From Propionibacteriaceae bacterium (GTDB lineage: Bacteria > Actinomycetota > Actinomycetes > Propionibacteriales > Propionibacteriaceae): DNA of 64,000 nt. Every line of letters begins with the position of its first letter. The first letter of the stretch is position 1. The notes beneath the pieces are model-generated. The model was not told where the DNA came from. It made no database searches and saw only the letters and a program-made list of their open reading frames with translations. The stretch spans positions 56,503-120,502 of the forward strand of contig JAFKJK010000016.1 in assembly GCA_017306015.1 (NCBI GenBank). Direction: 5' to 3'. A program made the position numbers and the translations under genes. This document shows positions 19,583 to 30,525 of this stretch, in pieces.

Positions 19583-21204
19583 CGGACCTCCTCCACCATC
19601 TTGATCGCGCCGACCGGGCACTGGTCGGCGCAGGTGCTGCAGCCGGTGCACTTGTCGTAGTCGTAGCGGTAACGATTGCCCGGACCGAGCTTGATGATCG
19701 CGTCCTCCGGGCAGGAGCCGAGACAGCCGTCGCACTCGAAGCAGTTGCCGCAGGACAGGCAGCGGGCCGCCTCGGTGTGCGCCTGCTCGTCGGACAGCCC
19801 GCCGACGATCTCGTCGAAGTCGGTGACCCGGTCCTCGGGGGCGAGCTCGGGCTGGGTGTGGCCGCGGGCGTCGCCGAAGTACCACAGGTTGAGCTTGCCG
19901 AAGTCGGCCAGCTCGTGCTTGGGCCGGCCGGGGGTCTCGCGTCCGGCCAGCCAGGCGTCGATCTGCCGGGCGGCGCGCTTGCCGTGGCCGACGCCGATGG
20001 TCACCGTCCGCTCGGACGGGACGGCGTCGCCGCCGGCGAAGATGCCGGGCACGTTCGTCATCAGCGTCCGCGGATCGACTCCGACGACGTCGTGCTCGAA
20101 GTGCATGCCGGGGATCTTGCGCAGGAAGTTGGAGTCGGTCTCCTGGCCGAGTGCGAGGATGACGGTGTCGGCCTCGAGCTTCTCGAACCGTCCGGTGCCG
20201 CGGGCGCGGCCGTTCTCGTCCAGCTCCATCACCTCGACGGTGAGCTCGTCGGCGTCCATGCTGCTGATGGTCCGCAGCCAGTTCATGGTGACGCCCTCGC
20301 TCTCGGCGCCCTCACGTTCGTCGGCGTGGGCCGGCATCTGCTCCTTGGTGCGCCGGTAGACGACGATGGACTCCTCCGCGCCCAGCCGCCGGGCGACCCG
20401 GGCGGCGTCCATCGCGGTGTTGCCGCCGCCGTAGACGGCGACCTTGCGGCCGATCATCGGCCGCTCGCCGGAGGCGACGTCGCGGAGGAAGCTGACCGCG
20501 TCCACGATCTTGGACGCGTCCTGGTTGGGGATGTCCACCCGCTTGGACAGGTGCGCGCCGATGGCGACGAAGACGGCCTCGAAGCCGCCCTCGGCCTGGT
20601 CGGCGAGCAGGTCGGTGACGGTGTAGTCGGTGGTGATCTTCACGCCGAGGTCGACCAGCCGGGCGATCTCGGCGTCCAGGACGTTGCGGGGGAGCCGGTA
20701 CTCCGGGATGCCGTAGCGCATCATGCCGCCGGGCAGCGGGGAGGAGTCGCGGATCTCCACCTCGTGGCCCATCCGGGCCAGCTGGCAGGCTGCGCTCAGG
20801 CCGGACGGGCCGGCACCGATGACCAGCACCTTGCGTCCGGAGGAGAAGCGGGGCTTGTCGAACGTCCAGCCGCGCTCGATGGCCAGGTCGCCGAGGTAGC
20901 GCTCGACGGAGTGGATGGAGACCGCGCCGTCCAGCTCCTCGCGGTTGCAGGCGGCCTCACAGGGGTGGTAGCAGACGCGTCCGTGGATGGCGGGGAACGG
21001 GTTGTTCTTCACCAGCTCGCGCCAGGCGTCCTCCTCCTGGCCGGCCTTGACCAGGCGGAGCCACTCCTGGATGTTCTCGCCAGCCGGACAGGCGTTGTTG
21101 CACGGTGGCAACCGGTCCAGGTAGATCGGCATCCGGCTGCGGACGGGCGCGACCCGTCCACCTTCGGTCGCCAGGTCGGGGAGCTCGGTGATGTCGCGGG
21201 CCAT
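19579..21204 (-). CDS. GltD-like NAD(P)-linked Fe-S flavoprotein oxidoreductase
   Basis: This 541-residue protein is related to the glutamate synthase small subunit. The N-terminal Fe-S domain has two Cys clusters (PCNNACPAGENIQEWL and CYHPCEAACNR), the FAD site is VLVIGAGPSGLSAACQL (about 128-144) and the NAD(P) site is VAVYGGGNTAMDAARV. A C-terminal ferredoxin domain carries CLSCGNCFECDGCLGSC and CTGCSTCADQCPVGAI. No glutamate synthase large subunit lies nearby, and it overlaps nifJ, so I infer that it moves electrons between NAD(P)H and the ferredoxin used by the PFOR. Confidence 0.9.
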
Positions 21205-21217
21205 GGGACACCCCTTC

Positions 21218-21246
21218 AGTGAAATTGCGGAGTTTCACTACGCAAT
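21218..21246. promoter_or_regulatory. Overlapping inverted repeats before the redox operon
   Basis: AGTGAAA (21218-21224) pairs with TTTCACT (21233-21239), and ATTGCG (21224-21229) pairs with CGCAAT (21241-21246). These overlapping dyads lie 14-42 bp upstream of the ATG of the first gene (21204) and probably include an operator for the GltD-like/nifJ/DHOD-like operon. The regulator is unknown. Confidence 0.55.
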
Positions 21247-21330
21247 CTACCGGTGGGACATGTGCTGACAAGGTGGTTTAACGCAAGCCCGCGGTCGCGG
21301 AAATGGCTGGCCGCGGTCCCCCGAACGAGT

Positions 21331-21398
21331 CGAGAGCCACCCTTCCGGCCAAACGCCACAGCCTGTGCTGGAGCGAATGACCGGAACGGTGGCTCTCG
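21331..21398. repeat. 18-bp inverted repeat with 32-bp loop
   Basis: CGAGAGCCACCCTTCCGG (21331-21348) and CCGGAACGGTGGCTCTCG (21381-21398) pair at 17 of 18 positions. The structure sits about 35 bp past the stop of the small SHOCT-type gene on the minus strand. It has no T-run; it could be a terminator or a remnant of a small palindromic element. Confidence 0.7.
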
Positions 21399-21431
21399 AT
21401 GGACCCTCGTCCCGGCAACCCGGGAGTGGGC

Positions 21432-21818
21432 TCAGGCCAGTGCCTTGGCCTTCAGCGCTGCGTACTCGTCGGCGCTGATCGTGCCGGCGTCGAGCAGGGA
21501 CTTCGCCCGCGCGATCTCGTCCGCGGGGCTCCCGGCGACCGAACGGATGTAGTCGTCGGCCGCGGCCTTCTGCTGCTTGGCGGCCGCCTCCGAGCGCTCG
21601 GCCATGCCGGCGCCGCGGAAGATCAGGTAGGCGAGCAGGGTCAGGAACGGGATCCAGATCAGGAAGATGATCCAGATGGCCTTCGCCACACCGTTCAGCT
21701 TCCGGTCGCGGAACAGGTCTCCGACCACCGCGAACAGGGCGAAGAGGTAGGAGATGAAGACGACGATCATCAGGGCGTACCAGAGGGTGTTACCCAGCGT
21801 GGACCAGAATTCGGGCAT
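21432..21818 (-). CDS. Small membrane protein with PLDc_N-like helices and a SHOCT domain
   Basis: This 128-residue protein has two N-terminal transmembrane helices (LWYALMIVVFISYLFALFAV and IWIIFLIWIPFLTLLAYLIF) separated by a short basic loop (RDRKLNG). It ends in a SHOCT motif (EIARAKSLLDAGTISADEYAALKAKAL), a short domain found at protein ends and thought to help oligomerisation. ATG 21818 is taken because the PEFWSTLGNTLWY start is typical; the open frame extends to 21944 without coding character. No pathway can be assigned. Confidence 0.75.
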   Translation of the reverse strand: MPEFWSTLGNTLWYALMIVVFISYLFALFAVVGDLFRDRKLNGVAKAIWIIFLIWIPFLTLLAYLIFRGAGMAERSEAAAKQQKAAADDYIRSVAGSPADEIARAKSLLDAGTISADEYAALKAKALA

Positions 21819-21922
21819 GGTGGCGGTTCTTTCTCTCAGGCGGACGCGTCTGCGTCCGCACCTGAATCGTAGCGAGAACCCTTGTCGCCACTCTGAATCC
21901 GGTCGGTATTGTTCGCACCGAG

Positions 21923-22939
21923 ATGCGTGCGCTGACGTCAACACCCAAGCCGGCCTGGTTCCGCCGGCTGCTTCCGGTTGCCCCGCCGCGGCCTGGTTCG
22001 GTCGATCCGGCCGCTGATCCGGCGCAGGCCCGGGAGCGGCTGGCGGCCCTGATGGCCCTGGACGCCGCCCTGCCCGAGGCGACCAGGACGCGGCTGGTCG
22101 AGCCCGTCGGCGCGGCGATCGCGACGGTGGTGATCTGGCACGGTTTCACCAACGCGCCGTCCCAGTTCGCCGCGGTGGCCGAGGCCCTCGCCGAGCTGGG
22201 CTATCGGGTGCTGCTGCCCCGGATGCCGTACCACGGCCTGCCGGACGTGCTGAACCGGGAACTGGCCGACCTCACCACGACCGCGTTGGTGACCAACGTG
22301 GACGCGGCGATCGACATCGCCGCCGGCTTCGGTGACCCGGTGTGGGTGGTCGGCCTGTCGGCCGGTGCGACCCTGGCCGGCTGGGCCGCGGCCACCCGGA
22401 CGGAGGTCAGCAGGCTGGTGCTCGCCGCCCCCCTGGTGGCGCCGACCGGTGCGCCGATGCCGCTCGTCCGGCTGCTGGTGAAGTTCCCGCGGATCGTGCC
22501 GAGGCTGTACTGGTGGTGGGACCCGCGGGTGAAGGAGAAGATCGTCGGCAGCCCGCACGCCTATCCGGGGTTCCCGGTGCCGGGCATCATCCCGTTCCTG
22601 CACCTGTCCGAGGCGCTGTTCGACCATTCGACCCCGGTTGGCCACCGACTCGCCCGGACGGTGCTGGTCGAGAACCCGGGCGACTTCGCGATCCGCAAGG
22701 ACGCAGCCAGGGAGCTCGCCGACACCGTCTTCTTCCCCCGCTCGGACGTGACCGGCATCGCCTGCATCGACTCTGAACTGAAGTGGATGCACGATTTCGT
22801 CGAGCCGCTCTCCGCCGGCTCCGGCAGGACCGAGCAGGTGGTGGCCGTCCTGCTGGCCGCGCTCGGCGCCGGTGACCCCGCGGCCGGCGGTGTGCTGGTG
22901 CCCCCGCTGGTGCCGGGACCGGGCGCAGCGGATTCCTGA
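21923..22939 (+). CDS. Alpha/beta hydrolase
   Basis: The 338-residue protein has an alpha/beta-hydrolase fold. The oxyanion-hole region is TVVIWHGFTNAPSQF and the nucleophile elbow is VVGLSAGATLAG (Ser in G-L-S-A-G). A candidate acid/His pair lies near the C-terminal half (DSELKWMHDFVEPL). It resembles esterase/lipase-type enzymes; the substrate is not known. It has its own promoter region, divergent from the small SHOCT-type gene. Confidence 0.8.
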   Translation: MRALTSTPKPAWFRRLLPVAPPRPGSVDPAADPAQARERLAALMALDAALPEATRTRLVEPVGAAIATVVIWHGFTNAPSQFAAVAEALAELGYRVLLPRMPYHGLPDVLNRELADLTTTALVTNVDAAIDIAAGFGDPVWVVGLSAGATLAGWAAATRTEVSRLVLAAPLVAPTGAPMPLVRLLVKFPRIVPRLYWWWDPRVKEKIVGSPHAYPGFPVPGIIPFLHLSEALFDHSTPVGHRLARTVLVENPGDFAIRKDAARELADTVFFPRSDVTGIACIDSELKWMHDFVEPLSAGSGRTEQVVAVLLAALGAGDPAAGGVLVPPLVPGPGAADS

Positions 22940-23002
22940 TCGGGGTTCCCCCGTCCGCAGTCGGACGCTATCGTTCGCGCCAATCGCGACGGAGGGGGAG
23001 CT

Positions 23003-24883
23003 GTGGAGACACCAAGCCTGGGTGAGCGCGTCCGCTACTGGTTCGACACTGTGATGTCCCGCGGGACGATCGCGCTGATGGCACTGCTGGGGGTGGCCAC
23101 GATCGTCCTGGTGCTGGTCGTCGGCGCTCTGGTCTGGCTGTTCCGGGCCTTCCCCGACGACGCCGGCGACGGCGACTTCATCGACATCCTGTGGGGCGGC
23201 CTGATGCGGACGCTGGACCCGGGAACGATGGGCGGGGACGCGGGCTGGGGCTTCCGGATCTTCATGCTCGTGATCACCATCGGCGGCCTGATCATCGTCG
23301 CCAGCCTGATCGGCATCATCTCCGGCGCGTTCGACGACAAGGTGGCGCAGCTACGGAAGGGTCGCTCCCGGGTGCTCGAGCACGACCACACGCTGATTCT
23401 GGGGTGGAGCCCGAAGGTGCACTCGATCGTCTCCGAGCTGGCCCTCGCGAACGAGTCGCGGGGGCGGGCGACGATCGTGATCCTCGCCGACAAGGACAAG
23501 GTCGAGATGGAGGACGACCTGCACGCGCACGCCGGGCCGCTCGGCCACACCAGGCTGATCTGCCGTACCGGGGATCCGAAGAGCTTGGCCGATCTCCACC
23601 TCGGCAGCCCGCAGTGGGCGCGCAGCATCATCCTGCTCGCGCCCCAGGACTGCGACGACCCGGACGCCGAGGTGATCAAGGCGGCTCTCGCTCTGACCAA
23701 CGGTCCCTCCCGGCCGGACGGCGGCTATCACGCCGTCGCTGAACTCAGCGACCCGGCGAACCTCGAAGTCGCCCGGCTGGTCGGACGCGACGAGGTGCAC
23801 TGGGTGATCGGCCCCGAGGTGATCGGACGGATCACCGTCCAGAGCTGCCGGCAGTCCGGCCTGTCGGTCGTCTACCAGGAGTTCCTCGACTTCGAGGGCG
23901 ACGAGCTGTACTTCACCGACCAGCCCGACCTGGTCGGCCGGACCTACTTCGACGCGCAACTGGCGTTCGGGAACTGCAGCGCGATCGGGCTGCTCACGAC
24001 CGACGGACGGGTGCTGCTCAACCCGCCGGCCGACACGGTCGTCGGGGCCGGCGACCGGATCGTCGTGGTGGCGTCCGACGACTCGGAGATCGCTCTCGGC
24101 GATCCTCCGGCGTCCATCGACACCGCGCACCTGGCCAGCGTCAGCCCGCGTCCACCGGCTCCCGAGCGGACCCTGGTGCTCGGCGTGAGCACGGTGCTGC
24201 CGATGATGCTCAGCGAACTGGACGAGTACGTGGCGACCGGCTCTGAAGTGGTGGTCGTCACTCCCCGCGGCGAGCTGGAGCTGCCACCGCTGCAGCACCT
24301 GAGCGCCAGGGTCGTCGATGGCGACCCGGCGAAGCGCTCCGTCCTGGACTCCCTCGACGTGGCCGGATTCAACCACATCATCCTGCTCGCCGACACCGAG
24401 GCCTACGAACCGGAGCAGGCCGACAGCCGGACCCTGGTCACGCTGCTGCACCTGCGCGACATCGCCGACCGGACCGACATCGACCTCAACATCGTCAGCG
24501 AGATGCTGGACGACGCCAACCGCGAACTGGCCGAGGTGACCAGAGCGGACGACTTCATCGTCAGCGACAAGCTGGTCGCCCTGATGCTCACCCAGATCTC
24601 GGAGAACCGGGCTCTGGCCGACGTGTTCGCCCAGCTGTTCTCCCCGGCCGGCAGCGAGATCTACCTGAGACCGGCCGACTTCTACGTCATCCCGGGCGCG
24701 ACCGTCGACTTCTACTCCGTGCTGGAGGCGGCCCGTCGTCGTGGCGAGACGGCCATCGGCTACCGGCTCGCGGAGGCCGCCCATGACAGTCGCCGCGCCT
24801 ACGGCGTCCGGGTGAATCCGGTGAAGGCTGACCGGATCACGTTCGGCAAGGGCGACCGGGTGATCGTGCTCGCCGAGGACTGA
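23003..24883 (+). CDS. CASTOR/POLLUX-related ion channel protein with TrkA-N-type domains
   Basis: The 626-residue protein begins with two hydrophobic helices (TIALMALLGVATIVLVLVVG and FMLVITIGGLIIVASLIGII) around a pore-loop-like segment (GLMRTLDPGTMGGDAGWGF). A long cytosolic part contains two Rossmann/RCK-like domains (HTLILGWSPKVHSIVSELAL at about residue 130; ERTLVLGVSTVLPMMLSEL at about 390). This is the arrangement of the bacterial CASTOR/POLLUX relatives, which in plants are nuclear-envelope cation channels. The bacterial ion is not established. GTG 23003 follows GGAGGGGG. Confidence 0.85.
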   Translation: METPSLGERVRYWFDTVMSRGTIALMALLGVATIVLVLVVGALVWLFRAFPDDAGDGDFIDILWGGLMRTLDPGTMGGDAGWGFRIFMLVITIGGLIIVASLIGIISGAFDDKVAQLRKGRSRVLEHDHTLILGWSPKVHSIVSELALANESRGRATIVILADKDKVEMEDDLHAHAGPLGHTRLICRTGDPKSLADLHLGSPQWARSIILLAPQDCDDPDAEVIKAALALTNGPSRPDGGYHAVAELSDPANLEVARLVGRDEVHWVIGPEVIGRITVQSCRQSGLSVVYQEFLDFEGDELYFTDQPDLVGRTYFDAQLAFGNCSAIGLLTTDGRVLLNPPADTVVGAGDRIVVVASDDSEIALGDPPASIDTAHLASVSPRPPAPERTLVLGVSTVLPMMLSELDEYVATGSEVVVVTPRGELELPPLQHLSARVVDGDPAKRSVLDSLDVAGFNHIILLADTEAYEPEQADSRTLVTLLHLRDIADRTDIDLNIVSEMLDDANRELAEVTRADDFIVSDKLVALMLTQISENRALADVFAQLFSPAGSEIYLRPADFYVIPGATVDFYSVLEAARRRGETAIGYRLAEAAHDSRRAYGVRVNPVKADRITFGKGDRVIVLAED

Positions 24884-24920
24884 GACTCGTGGTTGCCGCT
24901 TGGGTGAAAGCCGACCGCTG

Positions 24921-25715
24921 TCACCAGCCGAGGAAGGCCGCCAGTTCGGCGTTGACGGCGTCGGGGGAGTCCTGGTTCGCGTTGTGGCCAGCCCCGGCCA
25001 CCACCACCAGGCGCGCCTGTGGGTCGCGGTCCGGCCACGAGCGCATGGCGGCGGCGATGTTGCCGCTGCGGTCGAACTCTCCGAGCAGGAGGAGCGTGGG
25101 AACCGGCAGCCGGTAGGTCGGGTCGGGACGGATGGCCTGCCGGGTCGCGTCCAGAACGTGCAGGAAGCGGCGCCGTCCGGTGGCCGTGAGCGTCCGTTCG
25201 GCGTAGTCGCGAGTGGTCTGGGTGGTCCCGCAGGCCGCCGCCGACTGCCGGACGGCCGTTCGCCAGGGGTACGCGGCCAGGATGGGGACGGAGAGGGCGA
25301 GCAGCACCTGTTCGCCCCGGCTGAGGCTGCCGTGGTTGTCGGTACAGCCGATGAGCACCAGCTGGCTGATCGCTCCGGGATGCGTGGCGACGTGGAACTG
25401 GGCGAGGTTTCCGCCCATCGACTGCCCGACCAGAACGATCCTGGTTGCCGGCATGGTCTGGAGCAGGGCGGCGAGGTCGCCGGCGAGGTCGGCGAAGGTG
25501 AAGCGTCCGTCGAAGGACGAGCTTCCGTGGCCCCGGGCGTCCCAGACGCAGATGCCCCAGTCGTCCGGGACGGCGGGCAGCTGGGCGTCGAACATGTGTC
25601 CGTCCATTCCCGCGCCGTGCAGGAACACCACCCATGCCCCGTTGCCGGACTCCCGGCGACGGACCAGCACCTCACCGTCCGGACGTCGCAGCCACGTGGT
25701 CTCAAGCGCCCGCAC
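24921..25715 (-). CDS. Alpha/beta hydrolase
   Basis: This 264-residue hydrolase has the HG motif (WVVFLHGAGMDGHMF), the nucleophile elbow LVGQSMGGNLAQF (Ser about residue 98) and the likely catalytic His in VVAGAGHNANQDSP. It resembles small-molecule esterases or C-C hydrolases. GTG 25715 is the start that gives the standard N-terminal strand. It converges with the channel gene and lies upstream of cydDC on the same strand order; no functional link is evident. Confidence 0.85.
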   Translation of the reverse strand: MRALETTWLRRPDGEVLVRRRESGNGAWVVFLHGAGMDGHMFDAQLPAVPDDWGICVWDARGHGSSSFDGRFTFADLAGDLAALLQTMPATRIVLVGQSMGGNLAQFHVATHPGAISQLVLIGCTDNHGSLSRGEQVLLALSVPILAAYPWRTAVRQSAAACGTTQTTRDYAERTLTATGRRRFLHVLDATRQAIRPDPTYRLPVPTLLLLGEFDRSGNIAAAMRSWPDRDPQARLVVVAGAGHNANQDSPDAVNAELAAFLGW

Positions 25716-25780
25716 GACTCGATCGTAACCGGATCGCCGCCCGCGCTTGCGGCGGAACGGGCGGACGTTCCGATCGTCGG

Positions 25781-28700
25781 TCAGGCCAGCGTGACCACCC
25801 GGTCGCAGCGGGCGAGGACGGACGGGTCGTGGCTGATCACCAGGACGGCAGCCTCGGACGTGGTCGCCCAGATGTCGTCCATCAGCGCGGACGCGGTGAG
25901 GACGTCCAGGTGCTCGGTCGGCTCGTCCAGGATCAGCACCTGGTAGTCGCCGATGAGCAGCCGGGCCAGCGCCACCCGGCGGGCCTCGCCGCCGGAGAGC
26001 TTCGCCCCGGTCTCGCCGACCATCCGGTCGGGCGGAAGGTCCAGGCCGGCCCGGGCCAGGGCGGCGGCGATCTCGTCGTCGGTGGCGTCCCGCTTCCCGA
26101 TCCGGAGGTTCTCGGCGATCGTCGTGGTGAAGATGTGCGCGTCCTGGGCGAGGTAGCCGATCCGTCCGCGGGTGGTGACCCGTCCGCCCAGCGCAGGGAT
26201 CAGGCCGAGGATCGTCGCAGCAACGGTCGTCTTGCCGACACCGCTGGGGCCGGCCAACGCCACCCGTTCGCCCTTGCCGACGGACAGTTCGAGGCCTGAG
26301 ACGACCGCCTCCCGACCCGGCCAGCCGGCGTCGAGACCCGCCAGCTCCAGAGCCGGATCGGTGACCGGCTCGGCGGGTGCCGGGACGTCCCCGACGCCGA
26401 TCGGCTCGGCGTCCAGGACGGCTTCGACCCGGCGCAGCGCCGCCCGCGCCCGCGTCCGGGTCTGGGCAGCCTGGATCAGCGTCGACAGGGCCTCGTGCAG
26501 AGCGAGCGGGGTGAGCACGAGGACGGCCAGCAGGGTGGTCTCGATCTGATGGGTGGGCGGCACGTCGATGTTGAGGAAGACGATGTCTCGCATCCAGGCG
26601 ACCAGGCCCGGCCCGATGGTGCGGCCGGCAACCTCGCCGGAGCCGATCACCAGCGCCCCGACCACCGCCGTCCCCGCCGCCAGGACCTGGGCGGCGGACG
26701 CGACTCCGCGCACCCAGGTGCTGCGGGCCTCGTCCGCGCGCAGCCGGGCGTCGACCGCGAGCAGCTTGGCGGCGTAGGCGTCCCGGACCCCGTAGGCGAC
26801 GATGTCCGGCGCGGCGCCGGCGATCTCGTGGACGGCGTCCGCGAGCTCACCGCGCAGCGGGACGGCGTCCGCGTCCGCGCGGGACGAGGCGCGCTGGGCC
26901 AGCAGGGGCAGCAGCAGGCCGGCGACGACGGCGCTGGCCAGCAGCACCAGCGCCGAGCCGGGGGAGATGACGGCGAGGGCGAGCGCCGTCCCGCCGATGA
27001 CGAGGGCGGACGCGGTGAACGGGATCCACACCCGGACGACGAGGTCCTGGACGGCCTCGACGTCGGCGATCACCCGGGTCAACAGGTCGCCGCGGCGGCG
27101 TCCGATCAGGGTCGTGCCGGCCAGGCGTCGGTAGGTCTCCAGGCGCAGCGCCGACTGCAGCCTGAGCGCGAGATCGTGGCCGACGAGCCTCTCGACGTAG
27201 CGGAACGCGCCGCGGGAGATGCCGAAGAAGCGCACCAGCACCGACGGTGCTTCGAGGAACAGCACGGGGACGAGCAGCGCGGCGAAGGTCAGCAGCCACG
27301 CGGAGACGCCCATCAGGGCCACCGATGCCGCGGTGGCGCAGAAGGCGAGCAGGATCGCCAGTGCGAGCCAGGCTCGGGATCGTGGCAGCGAGTCGAGCAG
27401 CCGGCGCAGCAGCGTCTTGCCCTCGGGGAGCTCCGCCGGGGCAGCGGTCGCGGGCTCGGCGGCCACCGTCCTGGGCTCAACCGAGCGGGTCATCGACCCC
27501 AGCCCGGGCGGACGCACGTCGGCACGGACGGGCGTCTCGACGCCGGGCATCGGCGGGGAGGGCGCCTCGATCGTGATCACGCGGTCGGCGGCGTCCAGGA
27601 CGGCGGGACGGTGGCTCACCACCAGCACGGCCACCCCGGCCTCCCGCAGGCTGTCGAGCAGGACCGCCTCCGCATCGGCGTCGAGCCCCGCGGTGGGCTC
27701 GTCGAGGACCAGCAGCCTGTCCGCCGCCAACGTGAACGACGGGGACAGGTACTTCGGTTCACCGACGGACGCCCTGAACGATGGGGACAGGTACTTCGGT
27801 TCACCGACGTCCGGCTCCGATTCCCCGACGGACGCCCGAGGCTGAGTGCTGAACCGAAGTACCTGTGCCCGTGGTTCACCGCTGAACCGAAGTACCTGTC
27901 CCCGTGGTTCACCGGGGGACGCCTCAGGGGCTGGCTCGGCCGAGATGTGCAGCAGCGCCCGGGCGGTGGCGATCCGGCGTCGCTCCCCGGCCGAGACGCC
28001 TTCGGCGTTGTCGCCTACGGCGTGGGTGAGGCTGAGATCGGCCGCGCCGGCGGCGTCCAGGGCGGCGCGCACCTGGGCGTCGGTCGCGTCCGGGGTGCCG
28101 AGGCGGACGTTCGTCGCCACGTCCCCGTTGACGAGGCCGGGGAACTGGCCGACGTACGCGATCCGCCGGCGCCACGCCGCCCAGTCGGTGACCGGGACGC
28201 CGTCGACGAGCACCTGCCCGCCGGTCGGCGCCAGGAAGCCGAGCAGCGCGTTCAGCAGGGTGGTCTTGCCGCCGCCGCTGCCCCCGGCGATCGCGACCAT
28301 CTCGCCGGCTGCGACGTCGAAGCTGACCGGCGCCAGGGCCGGCGCGTCCGCGCCCGGGTAGGTGTGAGTGAGGCCTCGGACGGCGAGCAGCGGGGTAGGC
28401 CGATGCTCGTCGACAAGCTCAGGGGCCGGAACCGTCCCCTCTCGACCCGCGGCATCGGCGTTGCCGTCGATGAGGGCGAAGGCGGCCTCGGCTGCAGCGA
28501 CGCCGTCCGCCGAGTCGTGGTAGTGGACGCCGACCTGGCGGATCGGCAGGTACGCCTCCGGCGCCAGGATCAGCACGAACAGCGCCGTCGCCAGGTCGAG
28601 CTGGCCGTAGACCACCCGGAAGCCGATCGTGACCGCGATCACGGCGACGCTCAAGGTGGCGAGGAGTTCGAGCACCATGGCCGACAGGAACGAGATCCGC

Positions 28701-29406
28701 AGCGTCGCCATCGTCTCGCGGACGTGGGCCTGCTCAGTGCGCCGGAGTCCCTCCGCCTGGGCTTTCGCCCGGCCGAACACCTGCAGCGTCGGCAGGCCGG
28801 TGACCAGGTCCGCGAAGTGGTGCGCCAGCCGGGTCTGGATGGCCCAGCGGCGAGCGGTCCGGGCCTCGGTCGTCCAGCCGACCAGGGCCATGAACACCGG
28901 GATCAGCGGGACGGTGACCGCGACGATCACCGCGCTCAACCAGTCCGAGGTGAGGATCGCCACCCCGATGATGACCGGGACGGTGACCGCGAGCATCAAC
29001 TGCGGCAGGTACTTGCTGAAATAGCCGTCCAGTGCGTCCAGGCCCTGGGTGACCAGCGTGATCAGGCCGCCGGTCGTCGCCGGGGAGTCGATCGGACGGT
29101 CGAGTCGGGCGCCGATCAGGTCCCGCCGCAGCTGCGACTTCACCGACGCGGCCGTCCGGAACGCCACCCACTGGTGCAGCCAGTTCAGGCCGGCCTTGCC
29201 GGCGAACACCGCACCGAGCAGCAGCGCGTACCAGCCGAGATCGTCCAGCCGTCCAAACGTGAAGATGCCCGCCAGCGAACGCGACAACAGCCATGCCTGA
29301 CCAAGAGTCAGGATGGCTGTTGCGCTCCCTACGGCGACCCCGGCGACCAGGAAGCCCCTGGTCGCCGAGGCCCTGCGTAGCAGGCGGGGGTCGATTGGCC
29401 CCGCCA

Positions 29407-29407
<1 letters not shown>
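25781..29407 (-). CDS. cydDC: Fused thiol-reductant ABC exporter CydDC with repeat-coded insert
   Basis: This 1208-residue fusion of CydD and CydC exports cysteine/glutathione to the periplasmic side and is needed for bd-oxidase assembly. Half one has a transmembrane domain (about 1-320), Walker A GGSGGGKTT (about 374) and signature VSAGERRR (about 472), but Walker B LLVLDEPTAG only at about 567. Half two has a membrane domain (about 700-980), Walker A GPSGVGKTT (about 1052), LSGGEARR and VLILDEPTEH. The gap between signature and Walker B is about 95 residues in half one and about 22 in half two. The extra roughly 70 residues hold four in-frame 30-bp elements. The ATG (29405-29407) overlaps the cydB stop by 1 bp. 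Confidence 0.92.
27733..27910. repeat. Four 30-bp TGAACC elements inside the cydDC coding sequence
   Basis: Copies lie at 27733-27761, 27775-27803, 27849-27877 and 27882-27910, each 29 bp, the first two in one orientation and the last two in the other. On the cydDC strand they read EPKYLSPSF in one orientation and EPRGQVLRF/EPRAQVLRF in the other, with no stop. Spacers also repeat (RASVGEPKYLSPSF appears almost twice). They fall between the ABC signature and Walker B of the first ATPase domain. Confidence 0.9.
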
Positions 29408-30513
<1,106 letters not shown>

Positions 30514-30525
30514 GATTCACCCTCC

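Noticed and set aside
27733..27910. The repeat array inside cydDC read as a CRISPR
   Set aside because: Units are 29-30 bp palindromes with short related spacers in opposite orientations and inside a coding frame; no cas genes occur.
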